Part shown: positions 23,915 to 33,061 of the stretch, piece after piece | Numbering within the stretch: position 1 is the first letter of the stretch | Layout: each line of letters begins with the position of its first letter | Assembly (NCBI GenBank): GCA_024233865.1 | Contig: JACKPA010000001.1 | Location: 310,001 to 374,000 of the forward strand | Origin: Leptospiraceae bacterium | GTDB lineage: Bacteria; Spirochaetota; Leptospiria; Leptospirales; Leptospiraceae | DNA length: 64,000 nt | Reading direction: 5' to 3' | The notes under the pieces: model-generated | The model's input: only the letters and a program-made list of their open reading frames with translations | What the model was told of the DNA's origin: nothing | Databases searched by the model: none | Made by a program: the position numbers and the translations under genes

Positions 23915-26900
23915 ATGACTGATCTGTTATCCATATATTCAAAACAATTATCTGAATTGAAATTTGAGACAATTTACAATGAAAATAAGGGAATTAAATT
24001 TTATGGAATGCCTTCGGCTGCGAGTTCATTCCTATCTTCCGTTATTTATAAAGCTCTGAAAAATAAAATCGTATTGGTAATCGCGGTTACTAATACGGAA
24101 GCAGAATTTTTGTATAGGGAGGCTTTATCCTTTCTGCCGGAAAAAGAAGTTTATTATTTCCCTGGTCCTGAGGTGATTCCTTATGACTACTCGCACATGA
24201 GTTCAGAAGTAAAGCGAGACAGGATTCGAGTTCTTTCTCAAATTTTATCGGGAAAAAAAGCTCTAATATTCACTTCTGCAATAGGTTTTCTCCATACCGT
24301 TCCGTCTCCAGCGTCTTTACAGGATAAGTCGTTTACTATTCAAAAGGATCAAGAACTTTCTCAAGGGTCGTTCATAAAGAAATTAGTTCAATTGGGATAC
24401 CAAAGAGAAGAAGTATGTGAGCAATTTGGTCAGTTTGCCGTAAAAGGCGGACTCATTGATATATTTACGTCTTATGCAAGCAATCCGATTCGAGTGGATT
24501 TTTTTGGAGATTTGATTGATGAGATAAAACTGTTTGATCCGAATACCCAAAAATCTTTGGACCATTTGGAGGAAGCTTATATCCTACCTTTTAGTGAGTT
24601 TGTTTTAGCGGAACAAGAAAAGACAGACTACTTTAACAAAATAACTAATAATTATCCCAACCTAAAAAAACCTGAATTTGAAGTTGAGCATGGAACTATC
24701 TTGGAAGAGTTGGTTGGTCTGGTTCGAAAACCAAGCGGATTTTTATCTTATTTTTCTCAAAAGCCATGCATTATATTACACCATCCAAACGATGTGCTCG
24801 ATAAAGCATTGCACATAGAAAGGGAATACAAAACCCTCTATCAAAAAAGAAAAGATGAAATTATATGCCTTCCTCCGGAAATGCTTTTGAGTATGGATGT
24901 TGAATACCAAGCCATTCAATCCAAAAAAGAAATTAGCTTTCATTTGATCATTCCTTCGGAGCTAAAAAAGAATGAGTTCAACTTAGGTATCAAAGATGTT
25001 GCGTCGTTTAGGGGCAAAATCAGTGAAGTAAGGGAAAAAATTCAAGAGCTACAAACTCGAGATGACCCTCCCAATATTATTATTACATCTTCTTACCCGG
25101 CTCAGAGGCAAAGGCTTGCTTCTTTGTTTGCCAAGCAAGATATACAAATTTTAAATCCGAACTTGGAAGAACCACAACCTTTTACAATCGATCTAAAAAA
25201 ACAAGGTGGTCTCTATTTGGTTTTATCCGAGCTCCGAAACGGTTTCTATCTTTCCAATGAAAACCTTTATCTCTGGTCGGACAATGATATATTTGGTCGA
25301 AGCTACAAACGAAAAACAAGGTTTAAAAAGAAATCGTCCAAAGTTATTGATAGTTTTATTGATTTAAAAGAAGGGGATTACGTTGTTCATATTAACCATG
25401 GAGTTGGTCGGTTTGTTAGTATAGAAAAGGTAACTGCAACCGGAAAGATTAGGGACTTTTTGAAGTTGGAATACAATGGTGGAGATACGTTGTTTGTTCC
25501 ATTGGATCAAATATCTCTTGTACAAAGGTACATTGGTGGAACCGACAAACCTACTTTGGATTCTTTGGGAAAAAATATTTGGAAAAAGAAAAAAGACAAA
25601 GCCCAAGAATCCGTTGATAGATTGGCAAATGAATTGCTTCTGATGTATTCCAATCGTATGAAACTCCAGGGCTATTCCTTTCCACCCGACACTGTATGGC
25701 AAGAGGAATTCGAAGCAGAATTTGAATATGAAGAAACTCCGGATCAGCTATCTGCCATTGAATCGGTTAAATCAGACCTTGAATCCAGTCGACCAATGGA
25801 TAGATTGATTTGTGGAGACGTGGGATATGGAAAAACGGAAGTGGCAATACGAGGTGCGTTTAAAGTTGTCATGGCGGGAAGGCAAGTTTTGCTTATTGCT
25901 CCAACTACCATTTTAGCCTTGCAGCACTACAATACTTTAACCAACCGTTTTGCCAATTATCCGATCAAGGTTGATATGGTTTCCAGGTTTAGAACACCAA
26001 AAGAAACAAGGGAAGCCATTGCCAGTTTTTCCAAAGGTAATATAGACATTCTTGTTGGAACACATGCCTTGCTAACGGGAAGCTTAAAACCCAAAAATTT
26101 AGGTCTGCTTATTATAGATGAGGAGCAAAGATTTGGAGTCAATCATAAAGAGGCAATCAAAAAGATCAAAAACCTGGTAGACGTTCTTACTCTAAGTGCC
26201 ACTCCGATTCCTAGAACTCTCCACATGTCTCTTGTAGGGATTCGAGACCTTTCCATTATCGAAACACCTCCTAAAAATAGACAAAGCGTTGAAACATACG
26301 TTATGGAAGATAACGAAGAAATTATCAAAGCAGCCATACAAAAAGAGTTAGAAAGAGGCGGACAAGTTTTTTATCTTTATAACAAAGTCGAATCTATTGA
26401 GATTGAGACCAACCGTTTGGCAAACATCCTACCTGAAATTTCAATTGGAATTTTGCATGGGCAATTGTCTGAAGATGAAATAGAAGAAACTCTTATGGAC
26501 TTTTACCACAAAAAGTATGAAGTTCTTGTTACAACAACAATTATTGAATCAGGGATTGATATGCCTAACGTAAATACCATGATCATCCAAAGAGCAGATA
26601 TGTTTGGTTTGTCTCAGCTGTACCAAATCCGAGGTCGAGTGGGTAGAAGTGGACGAAAGGCTTATGCTTATTTATTTTATCCGGCAGATCGTTCTCTTAC
26701 AGAACTAGCAGAAAAGAGACTCAATACAATTCAAGAATACCAAGAGTTAGGTTCCGGTTTTAAAGTTGCTATGAAAGACTTAGAAATTCGAGGGGCAGGC
26801 AATCTACTGGGAAAAGAGCAAAGCGGAGAAATTATGGATGTCGGTTTTGACCTATACGTCCAGATGCTAAACGAAGCAGTTTCTCGTTTGCGAGGTGAAG

Positions 26901-27352
26901 AGGTAGAAATTGAAGTTCGAACAGCAATCAATCTGGCAACTAACTTTTATATTCCAGTCAATTATATTCAGGATACCAGGCAAAAAATTGAGTTTTATAA
27001 AAAGTTTGAAGCAGCTACGGACCTGGATGAAATTGATGATTTAAGCATGGAAATGGAAGACCGTTTTGGAGAAATGCCAGAGGAGGCAAAGGTTTTTATT
27101 ACATTGGAAAAAATAAGAACTCTTGCTTCGAGGCTTGGTTTTGAGTCCATATCAGAAGAAGGAAACGGAGGAGTCAAGCTAAAATCAAGTCCAAATTTCA
27201 AGGGTGATTTTACTAAAATTGTCGGACTTATTTCTTTGAATATAGGTCTAAGCATCAATCCAAAAGAGCCTAATATACTTCGTTACCGTTATAACAGTAA
27301 GTCCGAAAAAGAAAGGCTAGAGGAAATTTTAAACCTTGTTCAAAAGATGTAA
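23915..27352 (+). CDS. mfd: Transcription-repair coupling factor Mfd
   Basis: A 1145-residue protein, the normal length for Mfd. It removes stalled RNA polymerase from DNA lesions and recruits UvrA. Visible parts in order: UvrB-homology N-terminus (about 20-350), RNA-polymerase-interacting CarD/RID domain with EGDYVVHINHGVGRF (about 484-498), RecG-like translocase with Walker A GDVGYGKTE (about 633-641), DEEQRFGV (about 734-741), LSATPIPRTLHMSL, SGIDMPNVNT and QIRGRVGRSGRKAYAY, and a C-terminal D7 domain. It ends 13 bases before the stop of the convergent hemB. Confidence 0.98.
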   Translation: MTDLLSIYSKQLSELKFETIYNENKGIKFYGMPSAASSFLSSVIYKALKNKIVLVIAVTNTEAEFLYREALSFLPEKEVYYFPGPEVIPYDYSHMSSEVKRDRIRVLSQILSGKKALIFTSAIGFLHTVPSPASLQDKSFTIQKDQELSQGSFIKKLVQLGYQREEVCEQFGQFAVKGGLIDIFTSYASNPIRVDFFGDLIDEIKLFDPNTQKSLDHLEEAYILPFSEFVLAEQEKTDYFNKITNNYPNLKKPEFEVEHGTILEELVGLVRKPSGFLSYFSQKPCIILHHPNDVLDKALHIEREYKTLYQKRKDEIICLPPEMLLSMDVEYQAIQSKKEISFHLIIPSELKKNEFNLGIKDVASFRGKISEVREKIQELQTRDDPPNIIITSSYPAQRQRLASLFAKQDIQILNPNLEEPQPFTIDLKKQGGLYLVLSELRNGFYLSNENLYLWSDNDIFGRSYKRKTRFKKKSSKVIDSFIDLKEGDYVVHINHGVGRFVSIEKVTATGKIRDFLKLEYNGGDTLFVPLDQISLVQRYIGGTDKPTLDSLGKNIWKKKKDKAQESVDRLANELLLMYSNRMKLQGYSFPPDTVWQEEFEAEFEYEETPDQLSAIESVKSDLESSRPMDRLICGDVGYGKTEVAIRGAFKVVMAGRQVLLIAPTTILALQHYNTLTNRFANYPIKVDMVSRFRTPKETREAIASFSKGNIDILVGTHALLTGSLKPKNLGLLIIDEEQRFGVNHKEAIKKIKNLVDVLTLSATPIPRTLHMSLVGIRDLSIIETPPKNRQSVETYVMEDNEEIIKAAIQKELERGGQVFYLYNKVESIEIETNRLANILPEISIGILHGQLSEDEIEETLMDFYHKKYEVLVTTTIIESGIDMPNVNTMIIQRADMFGLSQLYQIRGRVGRSGRKAYAYLFYPADRSLTELAEKRLNTIQEYQELGSGFKVAMKDLEIRGAGNLLGKEQSGEIMDVGFDLYVQMLNEAVSRLRGEEVEIEVRTAINLATNFYIPVNYIQDTRQKIEFYKKFEAATDLDEIDDLSMEMEDRFGEMPEEAKVFITLEKIRTLASRLGFESISEEGNGGVKLKSSPNFKGDFTKIVGLISLNIGLSINPKEPNILRYRYNSKSEKERLEEILNLVQKM

Positions 27353-27365
27353 AGCAGATGATTAG

Positions 27366-28346
27366 CTATTTTCTTTTGGCAAACTCCTTTGCATAATAAG
27401 ATATAATTATATCCGCACCTGCACGACGAATTCCTGTCAGAACTTCCACCATAGCTTTGTTTTCGTCTAGCCAACCTTTGGACGCAGCAGCCTTTATCAT
27501 CGAATATTCCCCGCTTACTTGGTAGGCAACAATGGGTAGCGGGAAGTTTTCCTTTAAAGATTTGATAATATCCAAATAAGGAAGAGCCGGTTTGATCATT
27601 AGATAATCAGCTCCTTCTTCAAAATCCAACCTTGCTTCCAGAATTGCTTCCAATGAATTTGCCGGATCCATTTGATAAGTCTTTTTGTCTCCACTTTTGG
27701 GAGCAGAATCTAACGCATCTCGAAACGGACCATAAAACGAGCTTGCATACTTGGCAGTGTAAGACATAATGGATACGTTTGTAAAACCGTTTGTATCCAG
27801 TTCATTTCGTATGTAACCGACTCGTCCGTCCATCATATCGGAAGGGCCGAGAATGTCAGCACCTGCTTCTGCTTGTGCAAGCGACATTTTCCCTAAAATC
27901 TCAAGGGTTTTATCATTTACAATTTCTCCGTTTATAACAAGTCCGTCATGACCATCGGAACTATAAGGGTCCATTGCTACGTCGGTTGTAATACTGACTT
28001 CAGGAAACTTAGCCTTTATTTCTTTGATTGCTTTTAAATATAAATTGTTTGAATTATAACTATAGGTTGCATTTTTGTCTTTGAAACTTTCCTCAATGGC
28101 TGGAAAAAGAATAAAATTTTTCAAACCTAAAGAAAGGCAAGATTCGATTTCTTTTAAAGCTTTGTCCAAAGTATATCTATAAATTCCCGGCATAGATTGA
28201 ATTTCCGTTTGGATATTGTTTCCAGCTTGCAAAAAAATCGGAAATATGAACTTTGAAACCGAAAGTTCCGTTTCCCTAACCATAGAGCGAATGCTTTCTG
28301 CTTTGCGGTTTCTTCTCGGTCGCCTAACTATACTAAATGAATTCAT
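27366..28346 (-). CDS. hemB: Delta-aminolevulinic acid dehydratase (porphobilinogen synthase)
   Basis: A 326-residue enzyme that condenses two 5-aminolevulinate molecules to porphobilinogen in haem synthesis. The two Schiff-base lysines are visible: Lys199 in SYTAKYASSFYGPFRDA and Lys252 in YLMIKPALPYLD. The metal loop reads DVAMDPYSSDGHDG and lacks the cysteine triad of zinc-dependent enzymes, so this is a magnesium-type form. The N-terminal RRPRRNRK stretch and the final YQVSGEYSMIKAA are typical. It is convergent with mfd and divergent from the AEC transporter. Confidence 0.97.
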   Translation of the reverse strand: MNSFSIVRRPRRNRKAESIRSMVRETELSVSKFIFPIFLQAGNNIQTEIQSMPGIYRYTLDKALKEIESCLSLGLKNFILFPAIEESFKDKNATYSYNSNNLYLKAIKEIKAKFPEVSITTDVAMDPYSSDGHDGLVINGEIVNDKTLEILGKMSLAQAEAGADILGPSDMMDGRVGYIRNELDTNGFTNVSIMSYTAKYASSFYGPFRDALDSAPKSGDKKTYQMDPANSLEAILEARLDFEEGADYLMIKPALPYLDIIKSLKENFPLPIVAYQVSGEYSMIKAAASKGWLDENKAMVEVLTGIRRAGADIIISYYAKEFAKRK

Positions 28347-28453
28347 AAATTTTGTCCCTGTTAATTTTTACCAATAACGATAGATGAATTGTATGGCAAT
28401 CAAAGTCCAACAAAAAAATATAGTAAATGAACAAACATAGAGAGATTTCTTTT

Positions 28454-29359
28454 ATGACAAATTTAATTTTGATTTTAATTCTATTTTTATTAGGGTTTGC
28501 TTTAAAAAAGCACAAAGCTTTTCCGGAAAATACCCCTTATGTTTTGAACATGCTGGTTGTTTATGTTTCGTTACCAGCATTGATTTTAGTGCAAATAAAA
28601 AAGATAGAATATTCCAGTAATTATGTAATTCCTATTTTGTTTTCTTGGATAGCCATGGCTTTATCTGCTTTGTTGGTATGGCTTGTCTGCAAACTCCTCA
28701 AATTTCCAAAAGACGTGACAGGATGCTTGTTGCTTTTAGTCCCTTTAGGAAATACCAGTTTTTTTGGAGTCCCAATGGTGAATGCTTTCTTTGGTGCTGA
28801 TGCAATTCCTTACGCAATTTTTTATGATCAGTTTGGTACATTTTTAGCACTTGGAACCTATGGAGGCTTTATTTTATCTTTGTATACTTCCAATACTTCT
28901 ATTACGTTTAAAAACATTATCGCCAAAATTCTAAAATTTCCACCCTTTATCGCCGTTTTGATTGGTTTGGGTCTAAAACAAATTAGTCTGCCGGTGAATA
29001 TTGATCCTATTTTGAATCCTGTTGCAGGGACTCTTGTTCCTTTAGCGATATTGGCTGTTGGCTTTCAGTTAAAAGTCAATCTTCCCCAACTAGTTCTTAA
29101 ACCATTTTTTTTGGGTCTAAGCTTGAAACTATTGGTAACACCTTTGATCATGTTTGGGATAATCCAGGCACTTGCTCTGAAAACAATAGCTGCTAAAGTA
29201 AGCGTTTTTGAATCTGGAATGCCACCAATGATTACTGCCGGAGCTTTGGTTATAGCAGCTGGTTTATGTCCTGAATTGGCTGCGGGTTTGATTGGATTTG
29301 GCTTAATCTTTTCTTTTGGTAGCTTGAGTATGATAAATTGGCTCTTGGCAACCTTTTAA
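28454..29359 (+). CDS. AEC-family auxin-efflux-like transporter
   Basis: A protein of about 301 residues with about ten hydrophobic segments and the AEC family halves: LVVYVSLPALILVQIKKIE in the first, LGNTSFFGVPMV in the middle, and the matching second half with LVPLAILAVGFQLKV, ESGMPPMITAGALVIAAGL. It exports an anionic or auxin-like organic compound across the inner membrane; the substrate is unknown. The frame opens at 28427, but the ATG at 28454 has a GAGAG site at good distance and begins directly with the first helix, so it is preferred. It ends 5 bases from the convergent gene 29364-30008. Confidence 0.88.
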   Translation: MTNLILILILFLLGFALKKHKAFPENTPYVLNMLVVYVSLPALILVQIKKIEYSSNYVIPILFSWIAMALSALLVWLVCKLLKFPKDVTGCLLLLVPLGNTSFFGVPMVNAFFGADAIPYAIFYDQFGTFLALGTYGGFILSLYTSNTSITFKNIIAKILKFPPFIAVLIGLGLKQISLPVNIDPILNPVAGTLVPLAILAVGFQLKVNLPQLVLKPFFLGLSLKLLVTPLIMFGIIQALALKTIAAKVSVFESGMPPMITAGALVIAAGLCPELAAGLIGFGLIFSFGSLSMINWLLATF

Positions 29360-29363
29360 ATGT

Positions 29364-30008
29364 TTATAATAGTTTGGTTTTAATGATATGTTTTAAAGCT
29401 TTCAACATTCTAAAAACATCAAAAATCTCCTCATCTTCGGCATTATAACTTTTACCAATACAATATTCATTACCATCCAAAACCATAAAATTCCAAATCA
29501 GACCCACAATGTAAAGCCCATAAATAGGCTTTTGACTCTTGTTCAATTCTCTTGCTACCAACATAGCAGCAAGAGACTGAGCATCAGGGTTGCCATCGTT
29601 ATCTACACTTCTTTTGTACTCGTGCATACAAAAAAAAGGAATGTTAGGGCTTCTAAAACCTGTAGCAATCATACCATCAACTATACCCGAAAGTTCATAA
29701 TCTCTTACTATACCCTTTAGGTGCCGCTCCAAAAAATACCCTATCTTCCTATCATCGAACTCAACGGTCATTATTAAAGGACTAATAAACTTGCTTTCTA
29801 ACTCAAATTCATTCCAAGCTTTTCCTCCCCATTGTAAAGGCTTTTGAAATTTAAGCAGATTCTTTTGTTCAAAATCATCAATACTCATATCTTTAGATAA
29901 AGCATTCCATTGTTGGAATACTTCACATTCATCCTGTAGTATCTGGGAAAGTTCAAAAGTTTTATCTAAGCTATCAAGGCTCCAATCTTTAAAATTTGCA
30001 GTTTTCAT
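29364..30008 (-). CDS. PD-(D/E)XK-like hypothetical protein
   Basis: A 214-residue soluble protein. It contains LSGIVDGMIATGF, then FFCMHEYKRSVD (D...E-x-K layout) and a helix AQSLAAMLVARELN, then IYGLYIVGLIWNFMVLDG. This order resembles a restriction-like fold and also the protein at 158-760. It lies 10 bases downstream of the radical SAM gene and is likely part of that operon (31412-33028, 30018-31412, 29364-30008). No function is known. Confidence 0.7.
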   Translation of the reverse strand: MKTANFKDWSLDSLDKTFELSQILQDECEVFQQWNALSKDMSIDDFEQKNLLKFQKPLQWGGKAWNEFELESKFISPLIMTVEFDDRKIGYFLERHLKGIVRDYELSGIVDGMIATGFRSPNIPFFCMHEYKRSVDNDGNPDAQSLAAMLVARELNKSQKPIYGLYIVGLIWNFMVLDGNEYCIGKSYNAEDEEIFDVFRMLKALKHIIKTKLL

Positions 30009-30017
30009 AATGTTCCT

Positions 30018-31412
30018 CTAATTGAAACGAGTATCAAATTGCCTGTGATACGTATAATAACCACAACTCGGAATAATTTTGTCATCCGGTAGCAGATGTT
30101 GGCAACTGCATTTCTTTAACCTAACAGAATCAAAAGTCCAACTGTCCATAAACTGAATCAGGTATACCGTTTTGATTTTTTCTTCAACAATCATTCGTCT
30201 TTCCTCATGGGAAATGGACTTATTGGTTGGATACAATTCTAATAAAAGATTCTTAAACTTTTTTAAAATTTTAGCCGAATTTGGGTTAGAACCATCCGCA
30301 TAAAGTCGGTTTATCAAATCTCGTAACAATTCTTCCAGTTCTTTTCCTGCTCTGGCAAAATGAGAATTCTTGATACATTCGATAACTTTGTCAACTTCCA
30401 AAAGAGACACTAAGGGAGTAACTTCGTTGTCCGCTATCAAAAAGTAGCCAATCGAAGCACACAGTGGATTTGGCATGGGAAGCGGAATGAAGTCAGACTT
30501 TTTTATGTTTCCTGAAGTAGCCTTTTCTATTTTATCAAGAGCTTCCGGTATGGTCAGTCTTGCTCTTGGATCAACCGGAAATTTAGAGCCTCCCTTTCCC
30601 ATATAAGCCATCATAGAAAGAAAAACGGATTTAATTTGAGGAGATTTGGTGAGCAGCTCGACTACCATATTGCCAACTTCCATGTCGTTTATATCTTTGG
30701 CAACCAAAGCAATAGGAGCAACCTGGATGTTCCATTTTAAAAGTCTATCCATAGCCTTTTTTTGAATCGCAAAATCAATTCCTCTTATCGTTTTGGCACC
30801 CGTTCCGTCATAGTGCAAAGAAACGTATACGTTTTTGTGTTTGGAAAGTTCCTCCAAAAAAGCATCATCTTCTGCTATTCGTAAGCCATTGCTGTTTAAA
30901 ACGATTCTAGCGATTTCCGGGCGTTCGAGTAGTTCTATAATTTCAAAAATTTCAGGATGTATGGTTGGTTCTCCACCGGATAGAGTAAAAGCATCTACGA
31001 ATTTTTGTTTTGCAAGAAAGTCTTCTACGATTTTCCGAACTTCGTTCACGGAAAGTTCAAAGGTGCTTTGGTTGTTTGCCAGACATACGGGACAATTGGC
31101 ATTGCATTTGTTTGATATCTCAATGGCAGCAGTTCCGGCACTTTGAGTATGTCCCGCACATAAGCCACAATCATTGGGACATCCCAGTGAAACCTCTCGG
31201 TTGGGTTGGGAAGGTCTTACTGGTTCTACGTCAAACTTTTTGAGGTTTTCAAACCATTCGATATCCGAAGAAGCCAAGCCCTCAATTAAGCCGTGCTCTT
31301 CACAGTCTCTAACAACATAAACACCACCATCCTTAGCAACAACTTGACCCGGAATGGTTTTGTTGCAATAAGGGCATAAAGAAACCGTTTGGTAATATAC
31401 TTTGGAAATCAT
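30018..31412 (-). CDS. Radical SAM enzyme of the MJ0619/GrsA/Tes type
   Basis: A radical SAM protein of about 464 residues. It begins with an N-terminal Cys-rich finger (CPYCNKTIPG...RDCEEHG), then a CPNDCGLC motif. The [4Fe-4S]-binding CNANCPVC follows (Cys103, Cys107, Cys110), then TLSGGEPTIHPEI and a C-terminal region with further Cys (KKCSCQHLL, SCGYY). This layout is that of the MJ0619-like group, which includes pterin methylases, GDGT ring synthase GrsA and tetraether synthase Tes, so it may act on lipids or cofactors. The ATG at 31412 overlaps the upstream stop as TGATG and has GGGGGA before it, so it is preferred over the one at 31424. Confidence 0.85.
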   Translation of the reverse strand: MISKVYYQTVSLCPYCNKTIPGQVVAKDGGVYVVRDCEEHGLIEGLASSDIEWFENLKKFDVEPVRPSQPNREVSLGCPNDCGLCAGHTQSAGTAAIEISNKCNANCPVCLANNQSTFELSVNEVRKIVEDFLAKQKFVDAFTLSGGEPTIHPEIFEIIELLERPEIARIVLNSNGLRIAEDDAFLEELSKHKNVYVSLHYDGTGAKTIRGIDFAIQKKAMDRLLKWNIQVAPIALVAKDINDMEVGNMVVELLTKSPQIKSVFLSMMAYMGKGGSKFPVDPRARLTIPEALDKIEKATSGNIKKSDFIPLPMPNPLCASIGYFLIADNEVTPLVSLLEVDKVIECIKNSHFARAGKELEELLRDLINRLYADGSNPNSAKILKKFKNLLLELYPTNKSISHEERRMIVEEKIKTVYLIQFMDSWTFDSVRLKKCSCQHLLPDDKIIPSCGYYTYHRQFDTRFN

Positions 31413-33028
31413 CACATCCCCCATATCGTAATTTTTTTTCCGTGAGAATCCATCTCTTTTTTAAAAACCTTTTCTTCCCATAGCTTATCTTTTGTTCGAT
31501 CAAAGATAATGAGATGAGACTCTTCTGCACTACACTTATCTGCATAAATTGAAACCTGCTCCAAACCCTCTTCTATTGTTTTGTCTAAAGTTTTATGTAG
31601 CAATTTACACTCAATTACCGCTTTTTGAGAAACGGAATGATCTTCCATGTTAGGATACCATTTGATAAAAAGGTCTGTTCTTCTTGTTCCAAGTCCATAT
31701 TCTCTGTTGACAATTCCGCCACCGTTCACAACACGTTGTAAAAACGCTTGTAACAAAAGCTGTGGACCGGCTTCTCTGTAATTAAAAACCTGTATCCAAC
31801 TCTCTGAATTTTCCTGAAAGAACTCCTGAAAAGCCATGAGTAGTTTTTGGAAATTGATCTTATTAGAAGGACTATCAATGTACCAAGACTGTCGATGGTT
31901 AGATTCAAAGTTTAGTTGAGATATATAGGTTAATTCTCTTGGAATAATTTCTTTATAGATGCTATTGGAAATTACGATTCCATTTTTAGATCGACTTACC
32001 AAACCCAGATCAATTACGTATTGAATATCGTCATCTTTCACCATATCTTCCAAATCTTCTTTACATGCTACAATTGGTTCCAATACTCTTTTTACCCTTT
32101 CTTCTTTCAGTTTATCCGTCAGCTGATCCAAGTGGGTATCTCTTCGTAAAATAAGGCTTTCTCTTGCGTTTTGTAACATTTCTACTGTGATTGGCTTGGT
32201 TCTATCTCTTGCTTTTCTATTCTCAAAACAAGTTTCATAGGCAATTGCATTTACCAACCAAGGTTGACCACCGGTATAGTCCCACGCCAGGTCAATGATT
32301 CCTTCTTCAAAGACTTGTCCTGTTTCTTTTGTATGCTCCAAATAAAGCATTTCAATATCTGCCTTTGAGAAGTTTCCAAGTCGAAGAGATTTTGCCTTGA
32401 TATTAAAAGCAGAACCGCCGGTAATAATTTCTTGGGTTTTGGAAGAATGAATGCGGTAATCCCGTACATCCCGCACACCACAAAGAACAACAGATTGTGG
32501 AAAGGAATCCGGACGATTTGCATAACCGGAACGAATTTGCCGAAGAACCGAAATAAGAGTATCACCAACCAAAGCATCGATCTCGTCTATAAATAAAACG
32601 GTAGGCTTATCGGAATGAGTTGTCCAAAAATTGAGTAATATGCCTAAGCTACTTTCCGCTCCGTTTTTATCTAAAATCTCTTTCCAATGATCATCCAAGA
32701 GTTTGTTCTTAAAAAAATCAAGATGTCTTGCAGACAATTCGCTCATAATAGCTCGGATTCCCCTATAAACATCATCCCTTGCAACCTGTGCAATTTCAAC
32801 ATTCACGTACAGAGCATTGAATTTTCCATGATTATTTAAGTATTCCATTAAAGAAAGCATACAACTCGTTTTGCCTGTTTGCCTGGGAGCATGAAGGACA
32901 AAATATTTTCGAGAATCAATTAGCATAAGAATCTCTTCTAAATCCCATCTTGATAATGGGTCTAAAGTATAGTGAATATCCTTTTGATTTGGTCCGGCTG
33001 TATTGAAAAATTTCATGCTACCATCCAA
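31412..33028 (-). CDS. AAA ATPase with C-terminal PD-(D/E)XK nuclease domain
   Basis: A 538-residue protein. The AAA domain has Walker A HAPRQTGKTS (about residue 46) and Walker B TVLFIDEID (about 146), followed by a winged-helix-like region. The C-terminal 120 residues contain RRTDLFIKW then AVIECKLLHK, the D...E-x-K nuclease core, and EQVSIYADK. Its stop is coupled to the start of the radical SAM gene (TGATG), so the two are co-translated. The family is an accessory ATPase group of uncertain role, often linked to mobile DNA or defence. Confidence 0.85.
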   Translation of the reverse strand: MDGSMKFFNTAGPNQKDIHYTLDPLSRWDLEEILMLIDSRKYFVLHAPRQTGKTSCMLSLMEYLNNHGKFNALYVNVEIAQVARDDVYRGIRAIMSELSARHLDFFKNKLLDDHWKEILDKNGAESSLGILLNFWTTHSDKPTVLFIDEIDALVGDTLISVLRQIRSGYANRPDSFPQSVVLCGVRDVRDYRIHSSKTQEIITGGSAFNIKAKSLRLGNFSKADIEMLYLEHTKETGQVFEEGIIDLAWDYTGGQPWLVNAIAYETCFENRKARDRTKPITVEMLQNARESLILRRDTHLDQLTDKLKEERVKRVLEPIVACKEDLEDMVKDDDIQYVIDLGLVSRSKNGIVISNSIYKEIIPRELTYISQLNFESNHRQSWYIDSPSNKINFQKLLMAFQEFFQENSESWIQVFNYREAGPQLLLQAFLQRVVNGGGIVNREYGLGTRRTDLFIKWYPNMEDHSVSQKAVIECKLLHKTLDKTIEEGLEQVSIYADKCSAEESHLIIFDRTKDKLWEEKVFKKEMDSHGKKITIWGM

Positions 33029-33061
33029 TCTAAAAAATTATGAGTTGTAAAGAATAATTTT

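Noticed and set aside
27353..27365. Bidirectional terminator between mfd and hemB
   Set aside because: The gap is only 13 bases and has no hairpin.
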